From: Exiguobacterium oxidotolerans JCM 12280
GTDB lineage: Bacteria > Bacillota > Bacilli > Exiguobacteriales > Exiguobacteriaceae
Direction: 5' to 3'
Assembly: GCF_000702625.1 (NCBI RefSeq)
Contig: NZ_JNIS01000001.1
Location: 2,360,001-2,424,000 of the forward strand
Length of the DNA: 64,000 nt
Part shown: positions 43,399 to 54,977 of the stretch, piece after piece
How positions within the stretch are numbered: position 1 is the first letter of the stretch
How the letters are laid out: each line of letters begins with the position of its first letter
Notes under the pieces: generated by a model
Database searches by the model: none
Seen by the model: the letters and a program-made list of their open reading frames with translations, nothing else
Told to the model about the DNA's origin: nothing
Translations under genes and position numbers: made by a program

Positions 43399-45560
43399 TG
43401 CCGTTATTCCCGTTATTTTTCATGATCGTATTGGTCGCAATCAAAGAGTCGCTTTGGCTCGTCGGTTTGATTGGTCTCGTTTTGACGATTAAAAGCTGGT
43501 CGTTTACTTCGACACGCCTTGTCTTGGCGGTTCTGTTGGTCGTGATGTTCATCGTGAACGGACAAGATTACGTTGATACGACACCGATTCAGACAATTGA
43601 TATTTTGGATGCGAAGCAAAATGGAGATCGGATTCGGTATCTGGCGACTGCGAATCAACAGGAGCTGATCGTTTCGGCGACGCTAGATGAACGTCAGGAT
43701 CTCGACTACGAGCGAATTGGAAGACGATGTCAAGTCGAACTGACAGAAAAGATGGTTTTACCCCGTGTCAATCGTGGCGGCTTTGACGAGGCACGCTGGA
43801 TGCGTACAGAACGATTAGCAGGAAAATTTGAAGTGAAAGAATGGGGATCGTGTACCGATACACCTGGATTTGATGCGCAGGGACGCAGGATGCGCCAAGC
43901 ATGGATGGACCGGATCGAACGACTTCCGGCGAAACAAGCCTTGTATATTGAAGCGCTCGTTCTAGGGGAAGACAGATTGATGGATCAGTTGACGCTTGAT
44001 CGCTTCAAGAAGTTTGGATTGTTACACGCGATCGTTATTTCAGGTTCACATATCGCCTTTTTGATTTTTACGATATTATGGATTTTGAAAAAGTGCCGAT
44101 TGACGCGTGAACGAAGAGCGGAATTTGTCCTTGTCTTATTACCGTTATATGGCTGGCTGACCGAGTGGAGTGCGCCGGTCACGCGTGCAGTCTGCGTCGC
44201 GTTCATCTTGCTGCTCTATCAGCGTCTCGGACGACGTACAGACCCGCTCCTCGTGGTTGCCTATGTCGCAGCAGCACAACTCGCCTATTCCTATACGAGT
44301 CTTTATGATATCGGCTTTCAATTGACGGTCGGACTGACGATTTTTTTATTATTGTCACGCAAGATCTGGCAAAAGATAAAACGCCCTTGGAATTGGTTGT
44401 TAATTAGTGTTTGGGCGCAAATCTTAACGAGCCTAGTCTTGCAAATGGCGGAACAAACGGAAGTTTCACCATGGTCGCCTCTGTTGAACCTCGTCATTGG
44501 AGCCTGGATTGAGTGGATCATCCTTCCGCTTTCCTTTTTAGTAGGTTTACTCTTGTTCTTCCCAGTCACGGATACATTCATGACGCTCCACGAGCGGGCA
44601 GTCGGTGTACTTGATCTTGCCCTCGCACAAGCGGAGCAGCTTCCCGTTCCGACCGTTGCTGTCCACTTATTGTCATTACCACTCTTTTTGTTCGTTATAA
44701 TCGTCGTCTTAATCGGATGGTATGTAGCGGAACGAAAATGGTGGGGGCATCTTCTTCCCGTCTGTGCTCTCCTTCTTGGAAGTGTGTCGATGGATTTAAG
44801 GACGGAAGAACGGGTGACATTTCTCGACGTCGGTCAAGGTGATAGTACGGTAATCGAGAAGGATGGAGAAACGTTCGTCATCGACACAGGGGGGGCGTTT
44901 ACGTTATCACAACGTCCCACGTTACGTCCGTTCGACCCTGGTAGTCAAATCGTCGTGCCTTTTCTACATACGCGCGCGGAGACGGTAATCGATGGACTCA
45001 TCTTGACGCATGCTGACAATGATCATATTGGAGGTGTCATCGGGTTATTGAAGAAAATTCGTGTCGATACGATTTATTTCGGAAGATATGATAATCAGGA
45101 TGAAAAGCGCCATCGTTTACTGGAGCAGATTGAAGCGACGGGGACCAAAGTGGAGTTCGTCAAGGCAGGGCGAGAGATACGACCTTGGCTTACTGTTGTT
45201 GCACCTGACGAATCAGAAGTAGAGGAGAATGACCGTTCCATCGTGTTGCTTGCGAATGTTGCAGAAAAACGGGTTTTGTTGACGGGTGACGCTAGCATTG
45301 AACAAGAAGAAGGGTGGAACCTTGGGCCAATCGATATTTTGAAAGCGGGTCATCATGGTTCGAAGACGTCGACGGGACTCGACTTGTTGCACCAAACGAA
45401 TCCAGAAACAGTCATCATCTCCGCGGGACGGAATAATCGATATGGTCACCCGCATAAGGAAGTACTCGAGCGGATTGGAGAAAATCGGACGATTTGGCGG
45501 ACGGACAGGGACGGGATGATAACTTGTTCTTCAGCAGGTTGTGAAGCTATGATAAAATAA
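43398..45560 (+). CDS. comEC: DNA uptake channel/nuclease protein ComEC
   Basis: 720 residues. N-terminal membrane helices, an OB-like extracellular part, the competence-domain membrane bundle with HAIVISGSHIAFL, then a C-terminal metallo-beta-lactamase-like domain with FLDVGQGDSTVI, LTHADNDHIGG and AGHHGSKTS. It forms the channel that moves single-stranded DNA through the membrane. All key motifs are intact, so the uptake machinery appears functional. Confidence 0.93.
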   Translation: MPLFPLFFMIVLVAIKESLWLVGLIGLVLTIKSWSFTSTRLVLAVLLVVMFIVNGQDYVDTTPIQTIDILDAKQNGDRIRYLATANQQELIVSATLDERQDLDYERIGRRCQVELTEKMVLPRVNRGGFDEARWMRTERLAGKFEVKEWGSCTDTPGFDAQGRRMRQAWMDRIERLPAKQALYIEALVLGEDRLMDQLTLDRFKKFGLLHAIVISGSHIAFLIFTILWILKKCRLTRERRAEFVLVLLPLYGWLTEWSAPVTRAVCVAFILLLYQRLGRRTDPLLVVAYVAAAQLAYSYTSLYDIGFQLTVGLTIFLLLSRKIWQKIKRPWNWLLISVWAQILTSLVLQMAEQTEVSPWSPLLNLVIGAWIEWIILPLSFLVGLLLFFPVTDTFMTLHERAVGVLDLALAQAEQLPVPTVAVHLLSLPLFLFVIIVVLIGWYVAERKWWGHLLPVCALLLGSVSMDLRTEERVTFLDVGQGDSTVIEKDGETFVIDTGGAFTLSQRPTLRPFDPGSQIVVPFLHTRAETVIDGLILTHADNDHIGGVIGLLKKIRVDTIYFGRYDNQDEKRHRLLEQIEATGTKVEFVKAGREIRPWLTVVAPDESEVEENDRSIVLLANVAEKRVLLTGDASIEQEEGWNLGPIDILKAGHHGSKTSTGLDLLHQTNPETVIISAGRNNRYGHPHKEVLERIGENRTIWRTDRDGMITCSSAGCEAMIK

Positions 45561-45590
45561 AAAACAGCAACCCCCCAAGGTTGCTGTTTT
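45561..45590. terminator. bidirectional terminator between comEC and yqzM
   Basis: AAAACAGCAACC/GGTTGCTGTTTT, a perfect stem with A and T tracts on both sides. Confidence 0.9.
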
Positions 45591-45595
45591 AGTGA

Positions 45596-45757
45596 TTATA
45601 GACTTAAGAATTTGATTAAAACGCCAATGATGAATAAAACGGCGAAGAAACCAAATGAAGCGCCAAAACCGACGGCTGAGTCAAGCGCGTCATTACGTTT
45701 TGATTGAATATCGTTTTCAAACGCATTTTCACTTGGTGGGCGTACTGAATGTGCCAT
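45596..45757 (-). CDS. yqzM: YqzM family small membrane protein
   Basis: 53 residues on the minus strand between comEC and holA. Translation starts MAHSVRPPSENAFENDIQSK, continues with RNDALDSAVGFGASFGFF and ends in a hydrophobic helix (LFIIGVLIKFLSL). The KRNDALDSAVGF core matches recalled Bacillus YqzM, which lies at the same chromosomal place, opposite to comEC and holA. GGGGGA precedes the ATG. Function unknown. Confidence 0.82.
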   Translation of the reverse strand: MAHSVRPPSENAFENDIQSKRNDALDSAVGFGASFGFFAVLFIIGVLIKFLSL

Positions 45758-45857
45758 GCTGCATTCCCCCTTAATAGATTCCGCTTCTAGTATAGCGGAA
45801 TAAAAGAGGATTATCTATGATGAAGTTAAGAACAAACTGTGAAATGTGGTGGGAATG

Positions 45858-46859
45858 ATGAAAACACCTTGGCTTGTCAACGGAAAGTTGGCTAACCTTT
45901 ATTTATTATATGGGACGGAGCGTCATCTTTTAGAGGAGTGGGAACGTGAAATCGTGAAGGCGGCATTACCAGATGGCGAACGATTTGACTACATGAAGAT
46001 TGATTTAAACGATCAGCCACTCGATGCCGTGTTAGATGAGGCGGAAACAGTTCCTTTTTTAAGTGATTACCGTGTCGTGGTTGCAAAACCAGCGACTTTT
46101 CTGACGGGGGCGAAAGATAAAAAAACGCATAACGTTGATCGATTAGCGGAATATGTCTTACAACCGGCAGATTATGCAGTCGTCGTTTTAATTGTCGAAG
46201 CGGAGAAACTGGATGAACGAAAAAAAATCGTCAAGCGGTTGAAAGATCGTGCGACGGTCCTCGAAGCAAAAAAACCGACTCCGGAAGAATTATTCCGCTT
46301 TACGATGGATACTGTTAATGACAAAGGATACCGGATGGAGCGACCGGCAATTGAACGGTTAATCTTTTTGACAGGAGAAATGTGGGGAACGCTAGCGCAT
46401 GAGCTTGATAAGCTGATGCTTTATGCAGGCGATCATCCGACGATCGAATTGGCGGATGTTGATTTGTTAGTACCGCGGACACTTGAAGACAATGTCTTTC
46501 AATTGACGGATTACTTAATGAAGCGTCAACTTGAGCCTGCGATTCGCTTGATTCGTGACTTAGAAAAGCAAGGTCAAGAAATATTAGCGCTGCTCGGTTT
46601 GATGGCACGTCAGTACCGAATGATGTTACTGTCGAAGCGCCTGGCGGAACAAGGTTATGGCGAACGACAAATTGCTTCAAAGGTCGGGGCGCATCCATAT
46701 GCGATTAAATTAGCATTGCAGTCCGGGAAACGATTTACGTTCGCCCAACTCGAACAAGCGTTAATCGCCATCACGACGACTGATGAAGGGATGAAGACGG
46801 GGCGTGGTGATAAACGAATATTATTTGATTCGCTAATCGTCCGACTAGCGACTTTGTGA
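45858..46859 (+). CDS. holA: DNA polymerase III delta subunit
   Basis: 333 residues if the ATG at 45858 is used; an ATG at 45855 is equally possible and the ribosome binding site (GGTGGGA) is weak. NLYLLYGTERHLLEE is the N-terminal ATPase-like region, and FQLTDYLMKRQLEPAIRLI and LLGLMARQYRMML are typical delta-subunit segments. It opens the sliding clamp in the clamp loader. Usual neighbour of comEC and rpsT in Bacillales. Confidence 0.9.
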   Translation: MKTPWLVNGKLANLYLLYGTERHLLEEWEREIVKAALPDGERFDYMKIDLNDQPLDAVLDEAETVPFLSDYRVVVAKPATFLTGAKDKKTHNVDRLAEYVLQPADYAVVVLIVEAEKLDERKKIVKRLKDRATVLEAKKPTPEELFRFTMDTVNDKGYRMERPAIERLIFLTGEMWGTLAHELDKLMLYAGDHPTIELADVDLLVPRTLEDNVFQLTDYLMKRQLEPAIRLIRDLEKQGQEILALLGLMARQYRMMLLSKRLAEQGYGERQIASKVGAHPYAIKLALQSGKRFTFAQLEQALIAITTTDEGMKTGRGDKRILFDSLIVRLATL

Positions 46860-46874
46860 GGAGCTGACGAACTA

Positions 46875-47312
46875 ATGGAAATTCGAATGATTCAAGCAAC
46901 AGAAGTGATTCCACTTCGTCATGATGTCTTACGTCCGCATCAACCGATTGAGGCGTGCACGTATCCAGACGACTTGGCGACAGATACGTTTCACCTCGGA
47001 GGCGTCAAAAACGGTAAAATTGTCGCAATCGGCTCATTTGCAAAACGGTCACATGATACGGCGCCCGAATTGACATATCAATTGCGGGGAATGGCGACGA
47101 GTCCGGATGTACGTGGTGAAGGATACGGGATTGGATTACTTGAAGAAGCACGACGAATCTTAAAGGAACGGCAAGCTACTGGTTGGTGGTGTAATGCCCG
47201 GCTAGTCGCAGTTCCGTTTTACGAACGATTTGGAATGAAGATTGCGAGTGAGCAATTTGAAATCGAAGGGATTGGTCCGCATCACGTGATGGTCGATCGA
47301 TTGACGTATTGA
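46875..47312 (+). CDS. GNAT family N-acetyltransferase
   Basis: 145 residues. LRGMATSPDVRGEGYGIGLL is the acetyl-CoA binding motif A (R-G-x-G-x-G-like), and NARLVAVPFYERFGM is the end of the fold. The acceptor is unknown. Placed 15 bp after holA with a GAGGAG site, so probably co-transcribed, then followed by a terminator. Confidence 0.85.
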   Translation: MEIRMIQATEVIPLRHDVLRPHQPIEACTYPDDLATDTFHLGGVKNGKIVAIGSFAKRSHDTAPELTYQLRGMATSPDVRGEGYGIGLLEEARRILKERQATGWWCNARLVAVPFYERFGMKIASEQFEIEGIGPHHVMVDRLTY

Positions 47313-47332
47313 AACGAAGTATCAAATCAACT

Positions 47333-47378
47333 GAGACTGACTCGAAAGGAAGCATTCCTTTGGAGTCGGTCTCTTTTT
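47333..47378 (+). terminator. terminator after the GNAT gene
   Basis: GAGACTGACTC paired with GAGTCGGTCTC (one G-T pair), inner GAAAGGA/TCCTTT pairing, and a T5 tract. Confidence 0.9.
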
Positions 47379-47384
47379 AAGCAC

Positions 47385-47420
47385 AAAAAAATCGCCACCG
47401 GGGAAGCCCCTAGTGGCGAT
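47385..47420 (-). terminator. terminator after rpsT
   Basis: On the minus strand ATCGCCAC..GTGGCGAT followed by T7. The two terminators sit back to back. Confidence 0.9.
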
Positions 47421-47445
47421 CGATCACCGTATTCTTCGGAAAGAA

Positions 47446-47706
47446 TTAAAGTGCGTTTACGAGTTTAGCGAGACGTGATTTGTCACGACCAGCTTTGTTG
47501 CTGTGGATAAGACCTTTAGCAGCAGCTTTGTCGATTTTCTTAGACGCTGTGTTGAAAGCTACGAGCGCTTGCTCTTTGTTACCTTCAGTAGCGAAAGTTT
47601 CGACTGCTTTGATAGCTGAACGCATTGACGATTTACGTTGTACGTTAGCGACGCGGCGTTTTTCAGCTGTTTTAACACGCTTGATTGCTGATTTAATGTT
47701 AGCCAT
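47446..47706 (-). CDS. rpsT: 30S ribosomal protein S20
   Basis: 86 residues, very basic, starting [18 protein letters not shown] and ending in [16 protein letters not shown], the S20 signature. Binds 16S rRNA. ATG 47706 has GGAGGTG upstream; the frame upstream of it is not part of the protein. Transcribed opposite to its neighbours, as in Bacillus subtilis. Confidence 0.96.
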   Translation of the reverse strand: MANIKSAIKRVKTAEKRRVANVQRKSSMRSAIKAVETFATEGNKEQALVAFNTASKKIDKAAAKGLIHSNKAGRDKSRLAKLVNAL

Positions 47707-47939
47707 GGATGATTCACCTCCAAGAAAACTCATTCGAGATTTATATTCGCATATCTGCATTTATCGTTCAACAGAACAAACACAATTGTAGCAAACGTTT
47801 TTCTTAAAAGCAATAACAGCTCTAGGGTTTCTTTGGATTTTTGTTTTTCGGTAAAACAAAACGGGATGGTACAGCTCGTCTGATTTTTGTTATAATGAAG
47901 CGTATGTACGTTTGAATATAAGGTAAGGTGACTATAAAC

Positions 47940-49763
47940 ATGAATAATGCAGACCGTTTAAAACGGCAGAAGAGCATTCGGAACTTTTCGATTATCGCCC
48001 ATATCGACCACGGGAAATCGACGCTCGCTGACCGTATTTTAGAAAGAACTGGCGCTTTGACGTCACGTGAAATGAAAGACCAAACGCTTGATGCCATGGA
48101 TCTCGAACGGGAACGTGGAATCACGATCAAGTTGAATGCCGTCCAATTGAAGTATACAGCAAAAGATGGTGAGGAATATATCCTCCATCTGATCGACACA
48201 CCTGGACACGTCGACTTTACTTATGAAGTTTCGCGTTCACTCGCAGCGTGTGAAGGTGCTGTTCTCGTAGTCGATGCGGCGCAAGGGATTGAAGCGCAGA
48301 CACTCGCGAACGTCTACTTGGCGTTAGATAACGATCTTGAAATTTTACCGATCATCAATAAAATTGACTTGCCGTCGGCGGATGTCGAACGTGTTCGTCA
48401 AGAAATTGAAGATGTCATCGGACTCGATGCATCCGAAGCGGTTCCGACGTCAGCAAAAGCGGGAATCGGAATTGAAGAGATTCTTGAACAAATCGTCGAA
48501 AAAGTGCCTGCACCAACCGGTGATCCGGCTGCACCACTCGAAGCGTTAATCTTTGATTCGTTCTATGACCCGTACCGCGGCGTTGTCGCCTCAATCCGAA
48601 TCGTCAACGGAACGGTCAAAGTCGGTGATAAAATTCGTATGATGTCGACCGGTAAAGATTTCGAAGTCTTAGAACTTGCCGTTTCGACACCAAAGGCACT
48701 TCGTCAACAAGAACTGACAGTCGGAGATGTTGGTACATTGTCAGCGTCGATTAAGACTGTTGGAGACGTCCGAGTAGGGGATACGATTACACTCGCAAAA
48801 CAACCGGCAATTGAAGCCTTACCAGGGTACCGGAAGATGAACCCGATGGTGTATTGTGGACTGTATCCAATCGATGCCGCCCGTTACAATGATTTACGTG
48901 AAGCGCTTGAGCGTCTCCAGTTAAGTGATGCAGCACTCGAGTTCGAGCCGGAGACGTCGCAAGCACTCGGATTCGGTTTCCGCTGTGGATTCCTAGGTAT
49001 GTTGCACATGGAAATCATTCAAGAGCGAATCGAACGTGAGTTCAATATCGATATGATTACGACAGCACCGTCGGTTATCTACAACGTGACGACGACGTCT
49101 GGCGAAGTCTTGCATGTCGATAACCCGTCGAAGATGCCCGACCAGCAAAAGGTCGAGTTCATCGAAGAACCTTTCGTTAAGGCAGCTGTCATGACGCCGA
49201 ACGACTATGTCGGGGCAATCATGGAACTTTGTCAAAAAAAACGTGGGACGTTCATCGACATGGAATACATCGATACGACACGTGTCAAAATCACGTATGA
49301 GTTACCGCTTTCGGAAATCGTTTATGATTTCTTCGATCAATTAAAATCGAGTACAAAAGGATATGCTTCACTGGATTACGAATTGATTGGCTACCAACAA
49401 TCACGCCTTGTGAAAATGGATATCTTATTGAATAACGAAAACGTCGATGCCCTGAGTTTCATCGTTCACCGTGATTTTGCGTACGAACGTGGGAAAGTCA
49501 TCGTTGATAAATTAAAAGAATTGATTCCACGGATGCAGTTCGAAGTGCCGATTCAAGCTGCGGTCGGGACAAAAATCGTCGCCCGTTCGACGATTAAAGC
49601 TCTTCGGAAAAACGTTCTTGCAAAATGTTATGGTGGGGACATTTCACGGAAACGTAAATTGCTCGAGAAGCAAAAAGAAGGTAAGAAGCGGATGAAGATG
49701 GTAGGCTCGGTAGAGGTACCTCAAGAAGCCTTCATGTCGGTTCTGTCGATGGATGAAGATTAA
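47940..49763 (+). CDS. lepA: elongation factor 4 (LepA)
   Basis: 607 residues. GTPase motifs [18 protein letters not shown] and INKIDLPSA, followed by EF-G-like domains and the LepA C-terminal domain ([19 protein letters not shown]). It remodels stalled ribosomes, with a proposed back-translocation role. ATG 47940 has AAGGTGA 8 nt upstream; the GTG at 47928 lies within that site. Confidence 0.95.
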   Translation: MNNADRLKRQKSIRNFSIIAHIDHGKSTLADRILERTGALTSREMKDQTLDAMDLERERGITIKLNAVQLKYTAKDGEEYILHLIDTPGHVDFTYEVSRSLAACEGAVLVVDAAQGIEAQTLANVYLALDNDLEILPIINKIDLPSADVERVRQEIEDVIGLDASEAVPTSAKAGIGIEEILEQIVEKVPAPTGDPAAPLEALIFDSFYDPYRGVVASIRIVNGTVKVGDKIRMMSTGKDFEVLELAVSTPKALRQQELTVGDVGTLSASIKTVGDVRVGDTITLAKQPAIEALPGYRKMNPMVYCGLYPIDAARYNDLREALERLQLSDAALEFEPETSQALGFGFRCGFLGMLHMEIIQERIEREFNIDMITTAPSVIYNVTTTSGEVLHVDNPSKMPDQQKVEFIEEPFVKAAVMTPNDYVGAIMELCQKKRGTFIDMEYIDTTRVKITYELPLSEIVYDFFDQLKSSTKGYASLDYELIGYQQSRLVKMDILLNNENVDALSFIVHRDFAYERGKVIVDKLKELIPRMQFEVPIQAAVGTKIVARSTIKALRKNVLAKCYGGDISRKRKLLEKQKEGKKRMKMVGSVEVPQEAFMSVLSMDED

Positions 49764-49824
49764 AGTCAAAAGGGGGGCGTCTAACGCACCCTTTTTGTTG
49801 TTTATATAGAAAGGATGAGGCGAA

Positions 49825-50970
49825 ATGACTCCACGCGCCGCATATGTCCACATTCCGTTTTGTGAACATATCTGTTATTACTGTGATTTCAATAAAGTAT
49901 TTTTAAAAAACCAACCGGTTGCGGAATATTTAGATGCGTTAGAACGTGAAATCGAACTGACACTACAACAATACCCGACCGATCGACTTGAAACGATTTT
50001 CATTGGTGGCGGAACACCGACTGCCCTGAACGAACAACAGATGCAACGTCTGATGGATATCATCAGTAAACATCTTTTGCCGTTGACGGATGAGACGCTT
50101 GAATATACGGTCGAGTCGAATCCGGACGGCGTATCGCCTGAAAAACTCGATATCATGAAAGCGGGTGGTGTCAACCGTGTCAGTTTTGGTGTCCAGTCGT
50201 TTGACGACGGATTGCTTGAACGGATCGGTCGGACGCACCGGGAAGCGAAAGTTGCAGAGACGCTTGACGAAGCCGCTAAACGGTTTGATAACATTTCCGT
50301 CGATTTGATGTTTGGGTTACCGAATCAAACGCTTGAGCAAGTTAAATACGATGTCGAACGGGCCCTTCGTTTACCGATCACGCATATTTCGTCATACTCG
50401 TTAATTTTGGAACCGCACACCGTGTTCGCGATTCAAGAACGAAAAGGAAAACTCCCGTTACCGACACAAGATCTTGAAGCAGAGATGTATCGTTTGATGA
50501 TTGAGACGATTGAAGCCGGTGGTTTGAAACAATACGAAATCTCGAACTTCTCGTTACCGGGAAAAGAAAGTCGGCATAACCGGGTCTACTGGGAAAATGA
50601 TGAGTATTACGGTTTCGGCGCAGGATCGCACAGTTACATCGATCAAACACGTCGCGCGAACATCGCACCGATTCCGCATTACATCAAGGCGGAAGGTTTA
50701 CCGGTCCGCAACGAGACACCGTTGACACGTGTCGAGCGAATGGAAGAAGAGATGTTCCTCGGTCTTCGGATGAAACAAGGCGTGTCAATCGAACACTTTG
50801 AACAAAAGTATGGTATAGCGTTAGATGCTGCTTTTGGTAAAACAATCACGAAGTTGTTGCCGCGCGGATTAGTCGAACGGACGGATACACATTTGCGATT
50901 AACGGAGGCGGGTGTCCCGCTTGCGAATGAAGTATTCGCCGAGTTCATCGGTGAAGCGGAAGTTGAATGA
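49825..50970 (+). CDS. hemW: radical SAM family heme chaperone HemW
   Basis: 381 residues. The radical SAM cluster C-X3-C-X2-C is in FCEHICYYCDFN (residues about 11-22). FIGGGTPTAL and SFGVQSFDDGLL follow, with a C-terminal HemN-like domain. The spacing is that of HemW (long annotated as a coproporphyrinogen oxidase-like protein), which handles heme delivery, not decarboxylation. Lies 61 bp after lepA, as in Bacillales generally. Confidence 0.9.
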   Translation: MTPRAAYVHIPFCEHICYYCDFNKVFLKNQPVAEYLDALEREIELTLQQYPTDRLETIFIGGGTPTALNEQQMQRLMDIISKHLLPLTDETLEYTVESNPDGVSPEKLDIMKAGGVNRVSFGVQSFDDGLLERIGRTHREAKVAETLDEAAKRFDNISVDLMFGLPNQTLEQVKYDVERALRLPITHISSYSLILEPHTVFAIQERKGKLPLPTQDLEAEMYRLMIETIEAGGLKQYEISNFSLPGKESRHNRVYWENDEYYGFGAGSHSYIDQTRRANIAPIPHYIKAEGLPVRNETPLTRVERMEEEMFLGLRMKQGVSIEHFEQKYGIALDAAFGKTITKLLPRGLVERTDTHLRLTEAGVPLANEVFAEFIGEAEVE

Positions 50971-50986
50971 TTTCAGGACGATAAAA

Positions 50987-51018
50987 AAACCAATCCACAG
51001 TAGCGGGATTGGTTTTTT
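50987..51018 (+). terminator. terminator after hemW
   Basis: AAACCAATCC/GGATTGGTTT stem with T6; repeat copy D starts immediately after it. Confidence 0.9.
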
Positions 51019-51097
51019 GCGTACAGACAACGTGCTATCGGGAGATAAAAGCGTCTTTTCTCGTTATTTTCCTCGTACGCGTCTATTTTTTAGATTT
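51019..51097 (+). repeat. truncated copy of dispersed repeat (copy D)
   Basis: Starts GTACAGACAACGTGCTATC, then GGGAGATAAAAGCGTC and CTCGTTATTTTCCTCG, aligned to the first 60 bp of copies A and B. It then jumps to CGCGTCTATTTTTTAG, which resembles the T-run end of the core. The interior and the right inverted repeat are missing. Confidence 0.7.
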
Positions 51098-51178
51098 TCT
51101 TGCGAAATAAGCAGTCGTTCCGATGATGGCAATGAACAACCAAACGAACACACCGGCCATCGCAAACATCTCAAGCAT
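51083..51178 (-). CDS. possible small single-helix membrane protein
   Basis: 31 residues, MLEMFAMAGVFVWLFIAIIG continuing to a basic end ARKSKK. ATG 51178 has AAAAGGA 8 nt upstream. A candidate promoter on the minus strand (TTGAAC, 17 bp, TACAGT) lies at about 51207-51235. In-frame upstream ATGs extend to 51268 but would include the promoter. No family was recognised. It lies between hemW and hrcA, opposite to both, and its stop falls in the tail of repeat copy D. Confidence 0.45.
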   Translation of the reverse strand: MLEMFAMAGVFVWLFIAIIGTTAYFARKSKK

Positions 51179-51252
51179 CTCAATCATCCTTTTCGTCATT
51201 TGTTTCACTGTATCGTATAATGGGAAACTGTTCAAAGGGTTCAGCAAATCTG

Positions 51253-51281
51253 TTGACATCATTTCCACTATTCCTTATAGT
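51253..51281 (+). promoter_or_regulatory. hrcA operon sigma-A promoter
   Basis: TTGACA, 17 bp, TATAGT: close to consensus, and 11 bp upstream of the CIRCE element. Confidence 0.9.
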
Positions 51282-51291
51282 AAAGATGTAA

Positions 51292-51318
51292 TTAGCACTC
51301 GTTAAAAGTGAGTGCTAA
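51292..51318. promoter_or_regulatory. CIRCE operator (HrcA binding site)
   Basis: TTAGCACTC, 9 nt, GAGTGCTAA: a perfect match to the CIRCE inverted repeat, between the promoter and hrcA. It predicts HrcA autoregulation and heat induction of the whole operon. Confidence 0.97.
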
Positions 51319-51339
51319 CAAAATAAGGTGGTGAAGAAG

Positions 51340-52377
51340 GTGCTGACGGATCGTCAATTGTTGATTTTGCGTGCAATCGTCGATGATTATATCAAAACCG
51401 CTCAACCCGTCGGCTCACGGACGCTCTCGAAACGAGATGACGTGACGTTCAGTTCCGCGACCATTCGAAATGAGATGGCGGACCTCGAAGAGATGGGATT
51501 GATTGAAAAACCGCATACTTCTGCGGGACGAATTCCATCTGAGCTTGGATATCGATTTTATGTCGATCATCTGATTCGTCCGGAAAGCATCTCACCGCAA
51601 GAGGCAAAAGCATTAAAATCATTATTTGCCCATTCCGTGAATGAAAATGATCGCTTGATCAGACATACGGCGGACTTGTTGAGCGAATTGACGCATTACA
51701 CGACACTTGTATTAGGTCCTAAAGAAGAAGGACAACGGCTCCACCATTTAGAATTAATCCCGTTAGCAGAAGGACGCGTCGTAATCGTTCTCGTAACGGA
51801 GACAGGTCATGTTGAGCATAAGACACTTCAGTTAGCGGAAGCTCTCTCACGTGAGGCAGCGAGTCGACTAATGGAACGTCTGAATAAGACGTTACGAGGA
51901 ACGCCACTGAGCAATCTTCGTATTCGCTTGCTAGAAGAAATCAGACGTTTTCGTTCCGAACATTCGGAGCAGACGTCGTTACTTTCGAAAGCACTCGATA
52001 TCGTTTTGATGGATCAACAGGATGAGCGTCCCTTGATTTATCTGGGTGGGAAAGCAAACATGTTCGACCAACCGGAATTTCAAGACGTCGCCAAACTAAG
52101 ACCTGTCTTAGAATTGATTGAACAGCAGGAAGCATTGTTTGATTTCTTGAGTCCGAATCTCGATAATCAAATCTTGATTACAATCGGAAGTGAAAACAAT
52201 GTCGATGCCCTGAAGGATTGTAGCGTGATCCGTGCCCATTACTCCGTTGATGGCGTTTCGCTCGGGACACTTGCGCTGATTGGTCCAAAACGGATGGATT
52301 ATAATCGAGGCATCAATTCGATCATTCATCTTTTGCAAGCATTCCAAACCGAGCTGCGTAAGAACAGCTTGGATTGA
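51340..52377 (+). CDS. hrcA: heat-inducible transcription repressor HrcA
   Basis: 345 residues. The N-terminal winged helix holds [26 protein letters not shown] and [14 protein letters not shown], as in Bacillus HrcA. It binds CIRCE and is kept active by GroE. The GTG at 51340 is chosen because it gives the family's M-L-T-x-R-Q start with AGGTGG 7 nt upstream; in-frame GTGs at 51328 and 51331 overlap that site. Confidence 0.95.
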   Translation: MLTDRQLLILRAIVDDYIKTAQPVGSRTLSKRDDVTFSSATIRNEMADLEEMGLIEKPHTSAGRIPSELGYRFYVDHLIRPESISPQEAKALKSLFAHSVNENDRLIRHTADLLSELTHYTTLVLGPKEEGQRLHHLELIPLAEGRVVIVLVTETGHVEHKTLQLAEALSREAASRLMERLNKTLRGTPLSNLRIRLLEEIRRFRSEHSEQTSLLSKALDIVLMDQQDERPLIYLGGKANMFDQPEFQDVAKLRPVLELIEQQEALFDFLSPNLDNQILITIGSENNVDALKDCSVIRAHYSVDGVSLGTLALIGPKRMDYNRGINSIIHLLQAFQTELRKNSLD

Positions 52378-52401
52378 ATATAGAAAGGGGCTCGATTCAG
52401 A

Positions 52402-52962
52402 GTGGAAGAAAAAGAGCAGAATCAAAACCTCAGTAATGAAGAAACAACCGAGCAACAAGCAGAAACAGTTGAAGTAACAGAAGAGGAACTCGTGCAAGCG
52501 GACCTCGTTGAAGAAGAAGCGACACCGAATTTTGAAGCACAACTTGCAGAAGCAAAAGCATCAGAATTACGGTTGCGTGCCGATTTTGATAACTTCAAGC
52601 GCCGTAACCGGATTGAAGCAGAAAATCGTGCGAAGTATTCATCACAATCAATCGTCGAGAAGTTACTCCCACTCGTCGATAACCTTGACCGCGCACTTCA
52701 GATTGAGTCTGACAACGAAGAAACAAAGTCAGTCTTAGCGGGTGTCGAAATGGTCAAGCGTCAGTTAGCCGAAACCCTTCAAAACGAAGGTGTCGTTGAA
52801 ATTCCAGCGGTCGGCGAAGCTTTTGACCCGAATCTGCATCAGGCAGTCGTTCAGGAAGCAAGTGACGAATTCGAGTCGGGCATCGTAACGGCTGAATTCC
52901 AAAAAGGGTATAAGTTACATGACCGCGTGATTCGTCCAAGCATGGTCAAAGTCGCAGAGTAA
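52402..52962 (+). CDS. grpE: nucleotide exchange factor GrpE
   Basis: 186 residues. The acidic, disordered N-terminus (about 1-45) is followed by the long coiled coil (RLRADFDNFKRRNRIEAE) and the beta-wing (VGEAFDPNLHQAVVQE, GYKLHDRVIRPSMVKV). Releases ADP from DnaK. GTG start with AAAGGGG upstream. 24 bp after hrcA. Confidence 0.94.
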   Translation: MEEKEQNQNLSNEETTEQQAETVEVTEEELVQADLVEEEATPNFEAQLAEAKASELRLRADFDNFKRRNRIEAENRAKYSSQSIVEKLLPLVDNLDRALQIESDNEETKSVLAGVEMVKRQLAETLQNEGVVEIPAVGEAFDPNLHQAVVQEASDEFESGIVTAEFQKGYKLHDRVIRPSMVKVAE

Positions 52963-52991
52963 TCTCGAATCATCCGAAACACAACAATTAA

Positions 52992-54842
<1,851 letters not shown>

Positions 54843-54872
54843 TTCGAATCGACCGATTTTTCGGGCGCTAGA

Positions 54873-54906
54873 GAGAGCCAAAGCGTGATCCGCGCTTTGG
54901 CTCTTT
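54873..54906 (+). terminator. stem-loop between dnaK and dnaJ
   Basis: GAGCCAAAGCG/CGCTTTGGCTC, 11 bp with a 7-nt loop, followed by only TTTCC. It could reduce readthrough into dnaJ or protect the dnaK mRNA 3' end. Confidence 0.75.
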
Positions 54907-54977
54907 CCATGTCGCACGAAGTTCGGTAAAATCAAACAGTATGAAGTGAATCGGAGCCAAAGAGAGGGAGACTGAAC

